A stretch of DNA of 64,000 bases. It comes from Christensenella sp. UBA1385 (lineage in GTDB: Bacteria; Bacillota; Clostridia; Christensenellales; Aristaeellaceae). Location: NCBI GenBank assembly GCA_002305755.1, contig DBQV01000040.1, positions 1 through 64,000 of the forward strand, written 5' to 3'. Shown in pieces: positions 49,917 through 59,397 of this stretch (positions are counted from its first letter, which is position 1; every line of letters starts with the position of its first letter). Both the position numbers and the translations under genes were made by a program. Below the pieces are notes generated by a model. That model made no database searches. It was not told the DNA's origin and saw nothing but the letters and a program-made list of their open reading frames with translations.

Positions 49917-50879
49917 TCAGGCCAGCTGCGCAATCAGTTCAAGAACCAGCTTCAGCTCCTCTGCCTTCACTTTGTCGCAGGGAACGCCAGCCCTGACGCA
50001 CTCAACAAAATAGCGTATCTCTTCAAGATAGGCATTTGTCTTTGGCACATATCCATCCCCTGCCTGGGATTGTATCTCGTTCGGAGTTTCCATGCTGCCA
50101 TTCCGGTTGAAAATGGTCAGCTTGCCGTCCTTAAATTCCAGCAGCGCCTCTTCAAACTGAAAGCGGAACGCGGACTGAAAACGATAATTGCAGTCAAACC
50201 AGGCAGCTTCCGCAGAAACAAAGAAGTCCTGATACTGATAGATCGCCTCAAAATAATCCTGAGTAGGGGTACCGGCGCGGAAGCGCGTCACCTGATCCGG
50301 CTTGCCAAAGGCATAAACCATAAAGTCAAGATCGTGTATATGCAGGTCAAAGGGCACCAGGCCGCTGCGCTCAGGATCCCGCATCCAATTATCCCAGCTG
50401 GCTTTGGGTGTATTGCCCAGACGGATCATGCGCCCGCTGAGCAGCCGGCCATACCTGCCGGTGTCGTATGCCTGTTTGAGTACCAGATACTCATGCCAAA
50501 AACGAACAACCTGCGCAATCATCAGGTTTTTTCCGTTCTTTCTGGCAGCCTCATAAACCCTGTCAACATCTTCGATATTCAGGGAGATCGGTTTTTCACA
50601 GATCACATGCACGCCTGCGTTGAGCGCCCTGATGGCATACTCAGCATGCAGATAGGTAGGCAGGCAGATATCCAAAATATCAAAATGCTCCTTTTCTGCC
50701 ATGTCTTCATAGTGATAATAAGCTGCCGCGTCCATGTTTTTCGCCGCCGCATCCGCTTTCTCCGGCCGGATATCACAACAGGCAATCACCCTGACACCCT
50801 CGATCTGCTTCCAGGCTTCGCAATGCGTAGCGCTGATACCTCCCATGCCAAGCATGGCCACCTTCAACGTTTCATACAT
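49917..50879 (-). CDS. Gfo/Idh/MocA family oxidoreductase
   Basis: ATG 50879 is preferred over the upstream TTG, which touches its ribosome site. The 320-residue product has the Rossmann start VAMLGMGGISATH, the ICEKPISLN motif with the catalytic lysine (EKP) and the C-terminal alpha/beta domain. Such NAD(P) enzymes act on sugars, inositols or sugar amines. It follows a TIM-barrel isomerase gene and a sugar ABC transporter, suggesting breakdown of the imported sugar. Confidence 0.9.
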   Translation of the reverse strand: MYETLKVAMLGMGGISATHCEAWKQIEGVRVIACCDIRPEKADAAAKNMDAAAYYHYEDMAEKEHFDILDICLPTYLHAEYAIRALNAGVHVICEKPISLNIEDVDRVYEAARKNGKNLMIAQVVRFWHEYLVLKQAYDTGRYGRLLSGRMIRLGNTPKASWDNWMRDPERSGLVPFDLHIHDLDFMVYAFGKPDQVTRFRAGTPTQDYFEAIYQYQDFFVSAEAAWFDCNYRFQSAFRFQFEEALLEFKDGKLTIFNRNGSMETPNEIQSQAGDGYVPKTNAYLEEIRYFVECVRAGVPCDKVKAEELKLVLELIAQLA

Positions 50880-50901
50880 CTTTAATATGTCTTCCAATTC
50901 C

Positions 50902-51726
50902 TTATATTTGTTCGATCAGCGATTGCAGATAAGCCTGCGTTTCCCTGATATCGATCAACTGCTGTTCGCCGGAAATCTCCCGTTCAATCGTCAGGCTGCC
51001 ATCAAATCCGCAGGCCTTCAGCCCCTTAATCAGCGCGGGAAAATTGACTTTGCCCTCCCCCACCTTCACTTCGCGCCCCAATTCTCTGCCGTTGGTAGGA
51101 TAGAACCCATCCTTGGCATGAACTCCGCGCACGTAGCCACCCAGGACATCCAGTGCGTCCACGGGGTTAGCCTTGCCGTAAAGAATCAGATTAGCGGGAT
51201 CCAAGTTGACAAATAGATTGCCCGTATTGATTTCTTCAAACAATCTTAAAAGAACTATCGGCGTTTCCTGCCCCGTTTCAAACAGAAGATTCTGACCGTT
51301 TCGTTTCAGCTCCAGGGCGATTGCCTTCACGGCAGCCGCTACAGCTGGATAGTTGGGATCACTGAGATTTTCAGGAATAAAGCCCATATGGGTCACAATA
51401 TCCTTAACACCCAGCCTGTACGCAAAGGCCGCGCCGTCCAGTAGCTCCCCAACACGCGTGCCCCGGTACGCAGCCGGAACAATTCCGAGAGTTTCCGGGC
51501 CTTCGGTAAAATTCCAGAAGCGCGGACCGCTCCAGCCGCACCAAAAAGCCGTAATCTCCACGCCGTATTCCACACTGAAGCTCTTGATTGCATCAGCATT
51601 TGCTTCGTTCCACAGCCGAGGCTGCCAACTGACCAGTTGACAATGGCGGAAGCCTTGAGCGGCGGCATCCGCAAACTTTTTCATCATGCCCTCCAAGGCA
51701 TGATGAATCACTATACCGACATTCAT
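50902..51726 (-). CDS. Sugar phosphate isomerase/epimerase (AP endonuclease 2-like TIM barrel)
   Basis: The 274-residue protein has the xylose-isomerase-like TIM-barrel pattern: GFRHCQLVSWQPRLWNE, VKDIVTHMGFIPEN, LLFETGQET, NLFVNLDPANLILYG and VRGVHAKDGFYP, carrying the metal-binding Glu, Asp and His residues, and LTIEREI. Related to IolE/IolH and hydroxypyruvate isomerases; the exact sugar is unknown. Pairs with the Gfo/Idh gene downstream, an arrangement common in inositol and ketosugar use. Confidence 0.88.
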   Translation of the reverse strand: MNVGIVIHHALEGMMKKFADAAAQGFRHCQLVSWQPRLWNEANADAIKSFSVEYGVEITAFWCGWSGPRFWNFTEGPETLGIVPAAYRGTRVGELLDGAAFAYRLGVKDIVTHMGFIPENLSDPNYPAVAAAVKAIALELKRNGQNLLFETGQETPIVLLRLFEEINTGNLFVNLDPANLILYGKANPVDALDVLGGYVRGVHAKDGFYPTNGRELGREVKVGEGKVNFPALIKGLKACGFDGSLTIEREISGEQQLIDIRETQAYLQSLIEQI

Positions 51727-51859
51727 TCAGAGATTCCTTTCTCGCTCCAGGGCTCAGTGAAAACTCAATCCAGCCTGCGTCATTCTGCGGACGAGAGGCG
51801 GGGCAGCAAACCACCCCGCCTCCCGCTGAAAAGCATCTATTTTGAAATCTTCTTAAATC

Positions 51860-53455
51860 TTACCTGGCCAAATAGGCTTCATAGGCCTTGGTATAGATTT
51901 CCATGTAACGCGGATTCTTGACGCCGGCAAATCCGTTGACATATTCCTGCCAAACCTTATCATCGTTGATATCTTTCTGGCCGGTGACAAAGTAGGCGCG
52001 CCATTCCTTCCAGTATTGCTCCTGCTCCGTCTTGATCGCGGAACTTTCAGTAGCGTCTTCCACGGAATAGAATCTGGAGAACGAAGGCCACACTTCTTCG
52101 GGGAAATAATTTCTCAGACCCTCGACGGCTTCCAGGCAGACGGGCCAGGTTTCGCCACCCTTGAAATACTCATTGGACGCCACGGATGGATTCGCGCCGC
52201 CGGCCCAGGGCACATACTCAGCCAAAACCTGCTCAAACGTACGACCATCGGGGGATTTGAGGACAGCATCGGTCAGCTTCAGTCCACCAGGGGAGTTTTC
52301 ATCCTTCTCATAGGTCACGCCCTCTACTCCCATGAAGTAGCTGATGATACCTTCATCGGAATACCAGTGATCCATCCATCGCACGGCAGCCTTCACCGCG
52401 TCCTCGCCTTTTTCCGCGCACTTATAAGTGATCAGGAACTGGCCGGTTGTAGAGGCGGGGATGGAATAAATCGTCCACATCTTTTCACCGTTGTAGCCGG
52501 TGAAAGGCTCTTTGATGCCAAGAGAATACTGTTCATATGGAGAGTTGGAAACGGGGCTGTTGTTCACCATGATATAGGTCAAGGCACGGCCGGTAGAAGC
52601 CTTGGCTATCTCCTGCGCGTAGTCCATCGTAAAAATATCCTGGTCAATCAGCTTTTCTGAATATAGTTTATTCAGATACTTGAGCGTTTCGCGATAGTTG
52701 TCAGACGTGTAGGCATACTGCAGTTTCCCCTCGTCATCCACGAACACATCCAGGTGAGAGCTTCCACGGTTCATCCACCCAAACGATCCGGCAAGAACAT
52801 ACTCAATCTCGTCGATGCGGCTGGAAGTCAGAGGGATCTCATCGGCTTCGCCGTTTTCGTTGTAATCCAATGCCTTGCAGGCGACCAGGTAATTATAAAA
52901 CTCATCCAGGGTTGTGGGCGCGGAGAGGCCCAGTTTCTCCAGCACATCAGTGTTAAACCATACCTTTGCGCCCACGCGGATCGCATCGCCAGTAAGGATA
53001 TATGGGGCAGCGTATATCTTGCCATCCGGCATGGTCACAGCATCCTTCGCGCTGGGATATTCCTCAAAATAGCGCATCAGGTTAGGCATGAGCTCCGCAT
53101 AATCCGACAGTGCTACAAACATGCCTTCTTCGGCATATTTTGCTTGATCGGTGCCGGACACGCTCATCTTCATCAGGATATCCGGCACTTCCGCGGAAGC
53201 CAGCATCAGGTTAAGCTGCGTCACGCGGTCAGAATCCGGTATATTCTGATACTGCATGTCAATACCGGATTCCTGTTCAAAGTTTTTCAGGATGACAATT
53301 TCATTAAAATCGCCCTGAATGGGAGATTGGTTAACAGCCACGGTCAGGGTCAGTGGCTCGGTCACGATCGGCATGCCCTCCGGATTTACGGCTGCCAACG
53401 CGTGGCCGGACACGAGCATCAGAGCAGCGGTCAGAATTGCTAACGATTTTTTCAC
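51860..53455 (-). CDS. Extracellular solute-binding protein of a carbohydrate ABC transporter
   Basis: GTG 53455 behind AAAGGAGGAATTTCC gives 531 residues. The signal peptide (KKSLAILTAALMLVSGHALA, cut after ALA) has no lipobox cysteine, unusual for a Gram-positive binding protein. The family is the large LplA/LipO/YtcQ type (NQSPIQGDFNEI, ILMKMSVSGTDQAKYAEEGMF). It is encoded with LplB- and LplC-type permeases, as usual, and no ATPase gene, because such systems share an MsmX/UgpC ATPase encoded elsewhere. Oligosaccharide or uronate-type substrates are typical but not fixed. Confidence 0.92.
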   Translation of the reverse strand: MKKSLAILTAALMLVSGHALAAVNPEGMPIVTEPLTLTVAVNQSPIQGDFNEIVILKNFEQESGIDMQYQNIPDSDRVTQLNLMLASAEVPDILMKMSVSGTDQAKYAEEGMFVALSDYAELMPNLMRYFEEYPSAKDAVTMPDGKIYAAPYILTGDAIRVGAKVWFNTDVLEKLGLSAPTTLDEFYNYLVACKALDYNENGEADEIPLTSSRIDEIEYVLAGSFGWMNRGSSHLDVFVDDEGKLQYAYTSDNYRETLKYLNKLYSEKLIDQDIFTMDYAQEIAKASTGRALTYIMVNNSPVSNSPYEQYSLGIKEPFTGYNGEKMWTIYSIPASTTGQFLITYKCAEKGEDAVKAAVRWMDHWYSDEGIISYFMGVEGVTYEKDENSPGGLKLTDAVLKSPDGRTFEQVLAEYVPWAGGANPSVASNEYFKGGETWPVCLEAVEGLRNYFPEEVWPSFSRFYSVEDATESSAIKTEQEQYWKEWRAYFVTGQKDINDDKVWQEYVNGFAGVKNPRYMEIYTKAYEAYLAR

Positions 53456-53504
53456 GGAAATTCCTCCTTTTATTTTCCTCCGCTTACGATACAAGCGGGG
53501 TAAA

Positions 53505-54431
53505 TCAACCTTTAACGGCGCCGATCATGACACCTTTCACAAAAAATCTCTGCACAAAAGGATAAATAATCAACATCGGGATAGACGAGACAACGATCAC
53601 CGAATATTTGATGGTCTCAGCCCGCATGGCCGCACGCGCTGCTTCGTCTGAGCCCATTTCCATCAGGGACTGAGAGTTGTTCGCAGTCAGCACTTTGCGA
53701 AGGTACAGCTGCAAGGGCTGTATAGATTCCTTGTTGATGTATAGCAGCGCGCTGAAATAGCTGTTCCAATGCCCGACGCTGTAGTACAGCGCGATGACCG
53801 CCAGCACCGGGCCCGACAGCGGAAGAACGACCCTGACCAGAGTAGCAAAGGGTGAACAGCCGTCAATATCGGCCGCTTCCTGCAGTTCGTAGGGAATGGA
53901 ACTCATAAAAAAGGTCCGCATAATGATCATGTTATAGACTGAAACCGCACCGGGCAGTATCAAAGCCAGCCAGTTGTTCATCAGGCCCAAAGTCTTGCTG
54001 ACCATCAGATAGGTGGGGATAAGGCCGCCGCTGAAAAACATGCAGAAGGTCATCAGCTTCATGATCACATTGCGCCCCCACAGGTCTTTTCTTGTGACAG
54101 GAAAAGCCGCCAGAACAGTCATCACCAGGTTGAGCACGGTGCCGGATAACATGATGATCAGCGAATTGCGATATCCACGCATGATGTTGTCATTTTTGAA
54201 TACCTCGGCATAGTTTTCCAGCGTCAGATCCACTGGCCACAGGAGCATTTTGCCCGCAGTGACGGACATCGGATCGCTGATCGATGCGCTGAGCACATAA
54301 ATCAGCGGATAAAGAATGATGCAGGTAATCATGCCCAGAAAGACGACGTTGGTGATTTCAAAGACAATGTCACCCCCTGTCATTCTGCTTCTGAAGCTGT
54401 GACGGCCGCTCTTGCCGGTTTGCTTGCTCAT
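53505..54431 (-). CDS. Carbohydrate ABC transporter permease (LplC/YtcP type)
   Basis: ATG 54431 has AGGAAG at good spacing, giving 308 residues; ATG 54449 is an in-frame alternative. Six membrane spans and the EAA loop ELQEAADIDGCSPFATLVRV followed by VLPLSGPVLA identify a MalG-type permease. The end FVKGVMIGAVKG is diagnostic of the subfamily. It lies 19 bp after the LplB-type permease and 49 bp before the binding protein. Confidence 0.93.
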   Translation of the reverse strand: MSKQTGKSGRHSFRSRMTGGDIVFEITNVVFLGMITCIILYPLIYVLSASISDPMSVTAGKMLLWPVDLTLENYAEVFKNDNIMRGYRNSLIIMLSGTVLNLVMTVLAAFPVTRKDLWGRNVIMKLMTFCMFFSGGLIPTYLMVSKTLGLMNNWLALILPGAVSVYNMIIMRTFFMSSIPYELQEAADIDGCSPFATLVRVVLPLSGPVLAVIALYYSVGHWNSYFSALLYINKESIQPLQLYLRKVLTANNSQSLMEMGSDEAARAAMRAETIKYSVIVVSSIPMLIIYPFVQRFFVKGVMIGAVKG

Positions 54432-54450
54432 TTCCGTCTTCCTTTTCATT

Positions 54451-55434
54451 TCACCAAAGGCTCGTTTCGCCTATTTTGCGGCTGACTGTATTCACAATCA
54501 CCAACAGGATACAGTTGATCAGAGAGTTAAACAGACCTATCGCTGTTGACAGACTGAACTGAGCCGATTCAAGGCCGATACGATAAGAATAGGTGGAGAT
54601 CACATCCGATACGGAAAGGTTTAGATCATTTTGCATCAGGAACACTTTTTCAAAACCGACATTCATAATGTGCCCGGAATTCAGGATGAGCAGCGTGATC
54701 ATGGTCGGCGCGATACCAGGAATATTGATGTGCCAGATACGCTGCATGCGGTTCGCGCCGTCAATCATAGCAGCTTCATGCAGCGCCGGATCGATTCCGG
54801 CTAACGCTGCGATATAGATGATAGAATCCCACCCAATATTCTGCCAGATGCCGGATCCAACATAAAGACCTCGAAACAGCGAAGCCTTTTGCATCCAGTT
54901 ATAGGGCTCTCCCCCCATGTTCCTGATCATGACATTGACAATACCATAATCGGAATTCGTAAAGGATTTGATGATTCCTACCAAAACCAGCACGGAAAGG
55001 AAGTGCGGTGCATAGGTGACGTTTTGTACGAATTTTTTGTATTTGACGGACCTAACTTCATTCAGGCTGAGCGCCAAAACAATCGGCAAGGGAAAACCCA
55101 AGGCCAACGACAACAAGCTCAGATAGATGGTATTGCCGAGCACTCTGAAGAAGTACGGGGAATCAAAAAACTGCTGAAAATACTTATACCAAGGGTCAGC
55201 CCACGGACTGCCCATGATCCCCTTAAGTACCTTATAGTCCTTGAAGGCAAGCGTTACACCGTACATCGGCCCGTAGCAAAAAACCGCAAAGAAAGCGACA
55301 ACTGGGATCAGCATCAGATAGAGCTGCCAATTCCGGTGGAGTCGCTTGGAAACGATGAATTCTTTGAGTGTTTTCCTTTTTCTCACCACCGGATATGTTG
55401 CATTGCTCACAGAAACCGCTCCCATCTCCGTCAT
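54451..55434 (-). CDS. Sugar ABC transporter permease (LplB/YteP type)
   Basis: The 327-residue protein has six spans, the start segment LYLMLIPVVAFFAVFCYGPM, and the EAA loop LHEAAMIDGANRMQRIWHIN followed by IPGIAPT. It forms a heterodimer channel with the LplC-type partner. First gene of the uptake operon, behind a TTGTGT-N17-TATAAT promoter and a ~75-nt leader. Confidence 0.93.
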   Translation of the reverse strand: MTEMGAVSVSNATYPVVRKRKTLKEFIVSKRLHRNWQLYLMLIPVVAFFAVFCYGPMYGVTLAFKDYKVLKGIMGSPWADPWYKYFQQFFDSPYFFRVLGNTIYLSLLSLALGFPLPIVLALSLNEVRSVKYKKFVQNVTYAPHFLSVLVLVGIIKSFTNSDYGIVNVMIRNMGGEPYNWMQKASLFRGLYVGSGIWQNIGWDSIIYIAALAGIDPALHEAAMIDGANRMQRIWHINIPGIAPTMITLLILNSGHIMNVGFEKVFLMQNDLNLSVSDVISTYSYRIGLESAQFSLSTAIGLFNSLINCILLVIVNTVSRKIGETSLW

Positions 55435-55509
55435 TTCAGTGTTTAATTTATTGCAAAATTATTCAACCCATCAGGTGATTATGAAGAATCAACCCGTGAT
55501 GTTTTACAC

Positions 55510-55538
55510 ATTATAAGTGGCAGAACGGAAAAACACAA
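55510..55538 (-). promoter_or_regulatory. Promoter of the sugar-uptake operon
   Basis: On the minus strand TTGTGT (55538-55533), 17 bases, TATAAT (55515-55510). No obvious palindromic operator is seen beside it. Confidence 0.7.
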
Positions 55539-55631
55539 GCGCATGAGTTTATTATATACAAAGATCTGCTCCATACCGATGACGAGTACACCGCAGGCGC
55601 AAGCTACTACAGACGAGAAAAAAGATAGACA

Positions 55632-55659
55632 GAAAAACCCCATCCTTTCGGACGGGGCA
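55632..55659 (-). terminator. Terminator of rplM-rpsI
   Basis: On the minus strand GCCCCGTCC pairs with GGATGGGG (one G-T pair) across GAAA, followed by TTTTTC. Only 18 bp past the rpsI stop. Confidence 0.85.
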
Positions 55660-55677
55660 TTGAAAAACAGGTTTGAA

Positions 55678-56067
55678 TCAGCGCTTGCTGAACTGAGGAG
55701 CACGTCTCGCGGCTTTGAGGCCGTACTTTTTGCGCTCCTTCATGCGAGGATCGCGGGTGAGGAAACCGGCCTTCTTCAGTTCGCCGCGAAGCTCGGGGTT
55801 GGCCTTGATCAGCGCACGGCTGATGCCGTGACGGATCGCGCCGGACTGGCCGGTGAGGCCGCCGCCGTTGACGCTGACCAGCACATCAAAACCGGTGGTT
55901 TTGGTGAGGGTCAGGGGCTGACGCACGGTCATCTTCAGGGTCTCGAGACCGAAATAATCGTCCAGCTCGCGCTTGTTGATCACGATGTTGCCGCTGCCGG
56001 GAACCAGGCGGACACGGGCAATCGCCTTCTTGCGGCGGCCGACTGCGTTGAAATCTGCTTGTGCCAT
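55678..56067 (-). CDS. rpsI: 30S ribosomal protein S9
   Basis: 129 residues with [17 protein letters not shown] at the start and the conserved basic tail ending APQFSKR, which reaches the P-site tRNA. Follows rplM by 21 bp as in most bacteria. Confidence 0.98.
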   Translation of the reverse strand: MAQADFNAVGRRKKAIARVRLVPGSGNIVINKRELDDYFGLETLKMTVRQPLTLTKTTGFDVLVSVNGGGLTGQSGAIRHGISRALIKANPELRGELKKAGFLTRDPRMKERKKYGLKAARRAPQFSKR

Positions 56068-56088
56068 ATTGTTTCTGCTCCTTCCGCT

Positions 56089-56523
56089 TTACTTAATCAG
56101 GGTCAGCACTTCGGGCTTCTGCGCGGCGTGCTCATGCTCCGCGCCCGAGTAGATGTGCAGCTTGGTCGCCATCTTGCGGCCCAGGGGATTCTTGGGCAGC
56201 ATGCCGACCACGGCATGGCGGAGAGCAAATTCCGGCTTTTCGGCCATCAGCTTGCGGTACTTGGTTTCCTTCAGGCCGCCGACATAGCCGGTGTGATGGT
56301 AATAGATCTTCTGGTCCAGCTTTTTGCCGGTGAGGACCAGCTTATCCGCGTTAACGACGATCACATAGTCGCCGGTATCAACATGCGGGGTATAGGTGGG
56401 CTTATGCTTGCCGCGCAGGATATTGGCAACCTGGCTGGCAACGCGTCCGAGCACCATGCCTTCTGCATCAACAACATACCACTTGCGCTCAACAGTCTGC
56501 GCATTTGCCATGTAGGTATTCAA
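56089..56523 (-). CDS. rplM: 50S ribosomal protein L13
   Basis: TTG 56523, 9 bases after AGGAGG, gives 144 residues starting [20 protein letters not shown]; the internal ATG 56511 is less well placed. [17 protein letters not shown] and [12 protein letters not shown] are L13 signatures. First gene of rplM-rpsI behind a ~100-nt leader. Confidence 0.97.
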   Translation of the reverse strand: MNTYMANAQTVERKWYVVDAEGMVLGRVASQVANILRGKHKPTYTPHVDTGDYVIVVNADKLVLTGKKLDQKIYYHHTGYVGGLKETKYRKLMAEKPEFALRHAVVGMLPKNPLGRKMATKLHIYSGAEHEHAAQKPEVLTLIK

Positions 56524-56627
56524 AGTTGAACTCCTCCTAAACATTGTGTGCATGTGCAGGGCTGTGATGGTCGCACATTCCTGCGAACTGCCCTCAATAG
56601 TTCCGGGGCTAGCGGCCTATTGATGCA
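56524..56627 (-). promoter_or_regulatory. Structured rplM leader (candidate L13 leader)
   Basis: About 100 nt of untranslated RNA precede rplM. It contains a stem CAATAG/CTATTG (56591-56622) enclosing a GC-rich hairpin. Firmicute rplM operons have an L13-binding leader (Rfam L13_leader); this matches by position and size only. Confidence 0.4.
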
Positions 56628-56633
56628 ACAGCC

Positions 56634-56662
56634 ATAATATAATAAGCTTCCCCTTCTGTCAA
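56634..56662 (-). promoter_or_regulatory. Promoter of rplM-rpsI
   Basis: On the minus strand TTGACA (56662-56657), 17 bases, TATTAT (56639-56634). Confidence 0.8.
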
Positions 56663-56728
56663 GGCAATTTCAGCGTATTTGGCCCTTCTTGGGACGATTT
56701 TTCACACCGAAGCATCGCCTCTCTCCGC

Positions 56729-56757
56729 TTGACAGATCGTGCCCCAAACACTACCCT
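56729..56757 (+). promoter_or_regulatory. Weak promoter of the metallophosphoesterase gene
   Basis: A perfect TTGACA is followed after 17 bases by TACCCT, 30 bp before the start codon. Confidence 0.4.
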
Positions 56758-56786
56758 GAAGCCATTCCATGTACTGGAGGTGTCTC

Positions 56787-57638
56787 TTGTCCGGACGGGG
56801 AAAGGATCTGCTGCGCAAGTCGCTGCATGTGCTGAGGTGGGTCCCCACCTCCTGCAAGGCGCTGTATCCCTTCTGGCTCTCCGCCCAGCTCGACACGGTA
56901 GAGGAAGAGGCCATTTTCTCAAGCCTGCCGAAAGGCATGGACGGGCTGAGCATTGCCTATGCCTCCGATATCCACTACGGCGCCTTCTTTGGCCGGGAGC
57001 GAGCGGTCGATCTGGCCGAAAGGCTGAACGCCATGAACGCAGACCTTATCCTGCTGGGAGGCGACTATGGTGAGACTGCGGCAACAGGCGCGGCGTTTTT
57101 CAGCGTCATTCCTCCGCTCAGGGCGCGCCTTGGCGTATATGCCGCGATGGGCAACCACGACCTCATCGGCAGCGGCCGGGAGATCGCGCAGCTTGAAGAA
57201 GCCGTCGCCATGAGCGGCGTCAGGCTTTTGAGAAACAGCGGTGCACTGATCAGTCAGGGCGGCGACAGCCTGCTTCTTTGCGCCACGGACGATATTCTGC
57301 AGGGCAAGCCCGACCTTGGCCCGCTGCTTCCCGCCATGCAGAGCGCTTCCTTCACGCTCTTTGCTCCGCATTCGCCGGATATACTGCCGCAGGCGGAAAG
57401 GACAGAGGGCTTCCGCTTTGACCTGGCCCTCTGCGGCCACACGCACGGCGGGCAGATCGTGCTCTTTGGCCGCAGCCTGCACTCCTCCAGCAGGTATGGC
57501 GATACCTACGCCCGGGGCTGGATGAACGTGCACGGCGGCCGCCTGATGGTCTCCTGCGGCGTCGGCACCTCACTGATGCCCATCCGTCTGGGCGTTCGCC
57601 CGCAGATCCACAGGATCACGCTGAGAAAAGCATATTAA
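56787..57638 (+). CDS. Calcineurin-like metallophosphoesterase
   Basis: TTG 56787, six bases after GGAGG, is preferred to ATG 56769, which has no ribosome site. The 283-residue product has the full metal-site series: ASDIHYGAFFG (DxH), LLGGDYGET (GD), GNHDLIGSG (GNHD), and LCGHTHGGQ (GHxH). Related to YkuE/YaeI-type phosphoesterases, some of which act on lipid-linked substrates. Its stop overlaps that of tsaD on the opposite strand by 4 bp. Confidence 0.9.
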   Translation: MSGRGKDLLRKSLHVLRWVPTSCKALYPFWLSAQLDTVEEEAIFSSLPKGMDGLSIAYASDIHYGAFFGRERAVDLAERLNAMNADLILLGGDYGETAATGAAFFSVIPPLRARLGVYAAMGNHDLIGSGREIAQLEEAVAMSGVRLLRNSGALISQGGDSLLLCATDDILQGKPDLGPLLPAMQSASFTLFAPHSPDILPQAERTEGFRFDLALCGHTHGGQIVLFGRSLHSSSRYGDTYARGWMNVHGGRLMVSCGVGTSLMPIRLGVRPQIHRITLRKAY

Positions 57639-58693
57639 ACCAGGCGAAGAGAGGGATCGGCGTTCAGATCAAGCCCCGCCAGCTGAAGATGCCTGAGCCT
57701 TCTGAAGGCCGCGGCGCCGATCATGGCCGCGTTGTCGCCCGTGTACTTCAGCTCCGGCATATAGAGCTCCATGCCGCGTCCTGCGCAGGCCTCCATCATC
57801 CTTTCACGCAGCAGCCGGTTGGCCGACACGCCGCCCGCCAGCGCCAGCCTGCGCTGGCCCAGGTCTTCCGCCGCCATCATGCATTTATCGGCCAGCTGAT
57901 CCACCACGGCCCTGCGAAAGGAGGCGGCCAGATCGTTCACGGGCAGCGATTCCCCGCGCTGGGCCATGCCGTGCGTCAGATTGATAAAAGCTGTTTTCAG
58001 CCCTGAAAAACTGTAGTCATAGGGTCTGTCCGTGTGCGGTCGGGGAAGCGGAAAGGCCCGGTCGTTCCCCGATCCCGCCGCGAGGTCGAGCTTTGGCCCG
58101 CCGGGATAGGGCAGGCCGAGAACGCGCGCCGCCTTGTCGAAGGCCTCGCCCGCCGCGTCATCCTGCGTGCAGCCGATCAGGCGGTAGGTATCCCCCTCCT
58201 CCACCATCAGCAGGTGGCTGTGCCCGCCCGATACGACCAGGCAGAGGTAGGGCGGCTCCAGCAAAGGGAACGAAAGATAGTTGGCGCAAATGTGCCCCTC
58301 AATGTGGTTGACGGCAATCAGAGGCTTGCCCAGCGCAGCCGCCAGGCCCTTGGCATAGCTGACGCCGACCAGCAGCGCGCCCACCAGCCCCGGCCCGCAG
58401 GTGACCGCGACGGCGTCGATCTGCGAAAAGCCAAGCCCCGCCTCCTCCAGCGCGGCCCGCACGATCGGAGAAATCTTTTCCACATGGGCGCGGCTGGCGA
58501 TCTCCGGCACCACGCCGCCGTAGAGGCTGTGCAGATCGATCTGAGAGTAGACGCAGTTGGACAGCACGCGGCGGCCGTCCTCCACCACGGCGGCGGCCGT
58601 TTCATCGCAGGAGGATTCGATGGCGAGTATCCTCACGTTTTTTCTGCCGAGCAGCTTCTCCGCGTCCCTTCGCGCGGTCTCAAGATAGCTCAT
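57635..58693 (-). CDS. tsaD: tRNA N6-adenosine threonylcarbamoyltransferase
   Basis: TsaD attaches threonylcarbamoyl to A37 of ANN-reading tRNAs. ATG 58693 behind GGGAGGG gives 352 residues. ILAIESSCDETAAAVVEDG, the metal-binding VNHIEGHICAN, VVSGGHSHLL, and LAGGVSANRLLRE are present. The substrate of TrmO (39117-39791) depends on it. Overlaps the DUF1461 gene by 4 bp. Confidence 0.96.
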   Translation of the reverse strand: MSYLETARRDAEKLLGRKNVRILAIESSCDETAAAVVEDGRRVLSNCVYSQIDLHSLYGGVVPEIASRAHVEKISPIVRAALEEAGLGFSQIDAVAVTCGPGLVGALLVGVSYAKGLAAALGKPLIAVNHIEGHICANYLSFPLLEPPYLCLVVSGGHSHLLMVEEGDTYRLIGCTQDDAAGEAFDKAARVLGLPYPGGPKLDLAAGSGNDRAFPLPRPHTDRPYDYSFSGLKTAFINLTHGMAQRGESLPVNDLAASFRRAVVDQLADKCMMAAEDLGQRRLALAGGVSANRLLRERMMEACAGRGMELYMPELKYTGDNAAMIGAAAFRRLRHLQLAGLDLNADPSLRLV

Positions 58694-59397
58694 GATGCGG
58701 CCCTCCCTGCCCCGGTCAGCGCCCAGGCTGCCAGCGGCAGAGCCAGCAGCACGGGCCAAGCCTGCGTCAGCAAATCTCCCGCGTAGGATACGAAAAACGC
58801 TCCGGGCATCAGCTGCAGGAGGAGATCGCTGCGCGGGTTCAGCAGCCACAGATCGTTGCTGAACAGCAGCCTGTGAAACAGTATGAACAGCGAGTCAAAA
58901 TCAAGCGCAGCCCACAGCGCCGCCGCAGCCGTCAGCGCAAACACCGCAAGCAGCGTGCCAGCCAGCGCCCTCTGCGGCCGCACCGCCCGGAGCAGGGCCG
59001 GCCTCAGCCGCCGCAGCGTAAAAAACAGCGCCAGCCCGCTGGCCAGCAGGATCAGCGCGGCGACGCGCAGCCGGCCCGCCAGGGCCACCAGCCCCCTGAT
59101 ATCCGAAAGATGGGCCAGCTCCTTCTCTGAAAAGGCAGGGCCGCTTTCACCCCTTCGGCTCACCCGAACCTGCGCGCTCATCAGATCGCCCTTCAGAAAG
59201 CCGGTGATCGCGCGCGCAAGCGCCACGTGCTGCCCCGCGTCGAGGCCGGACAGCCCATCGTCCGCGTAGCGGTCAAACTTCGCCTCCATGCGCTGCTCAT
59301 CCACCGCGAAAGACGCCAAAAGGCCCGCGGCATAAGCCAGCAGGCAGAAAACCAGCGCCAGGCACAGGCCCGCGCGCAGCAGAGCGGCGGCCCGCAT
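58690..59397 (-). CDS. DUF1461 (TIGR01906 family) integral membrane protein
   Basis: 235 residues with four or five spans. The family signatures are FSEKELAHLSDIRGLV in the extracellular loop and FHRLLFSNDLWLLNPRSDLL then LQLMPGAFF near the C-terminus. In some Firmicutes a DUF1461 protein (Lit) acts on lipoproteins (lyso-form intramolecular transacylase), so a lipoprotein-modifying role is possible. It overlaps prfB by 1 bp and tsaD by 4 bp. Confidence 0.85.
   Translation of the reverse strand: MRAAALLRAGLCLALVFCLLAYAAGLLASFAVDEQRMEAKFDRYADDGLSGLDAGQHVALARAITGFLKGDLMSAQVRVSRRGESGPAFSEKELAHLSDIRGLVALAGRLRVAALILLASGLALFFTLRRLRPALLRAVRPQRALAGTLLAVFALTAAAALWAALDFDSLFILFHRLLFSNDLWLLNPRSDLLLQLMPGAFFVSYAGDLLTQAWPVLLALPLAAWALTGAGRAAS

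Noticed and set aside
56769..56786. ATG start for the metallophosphoesterase
   Set aside because: No ribosome site upstream, while TTG 56787 has GGAGG at six bases; the GGAGG lies inside the longer frame.
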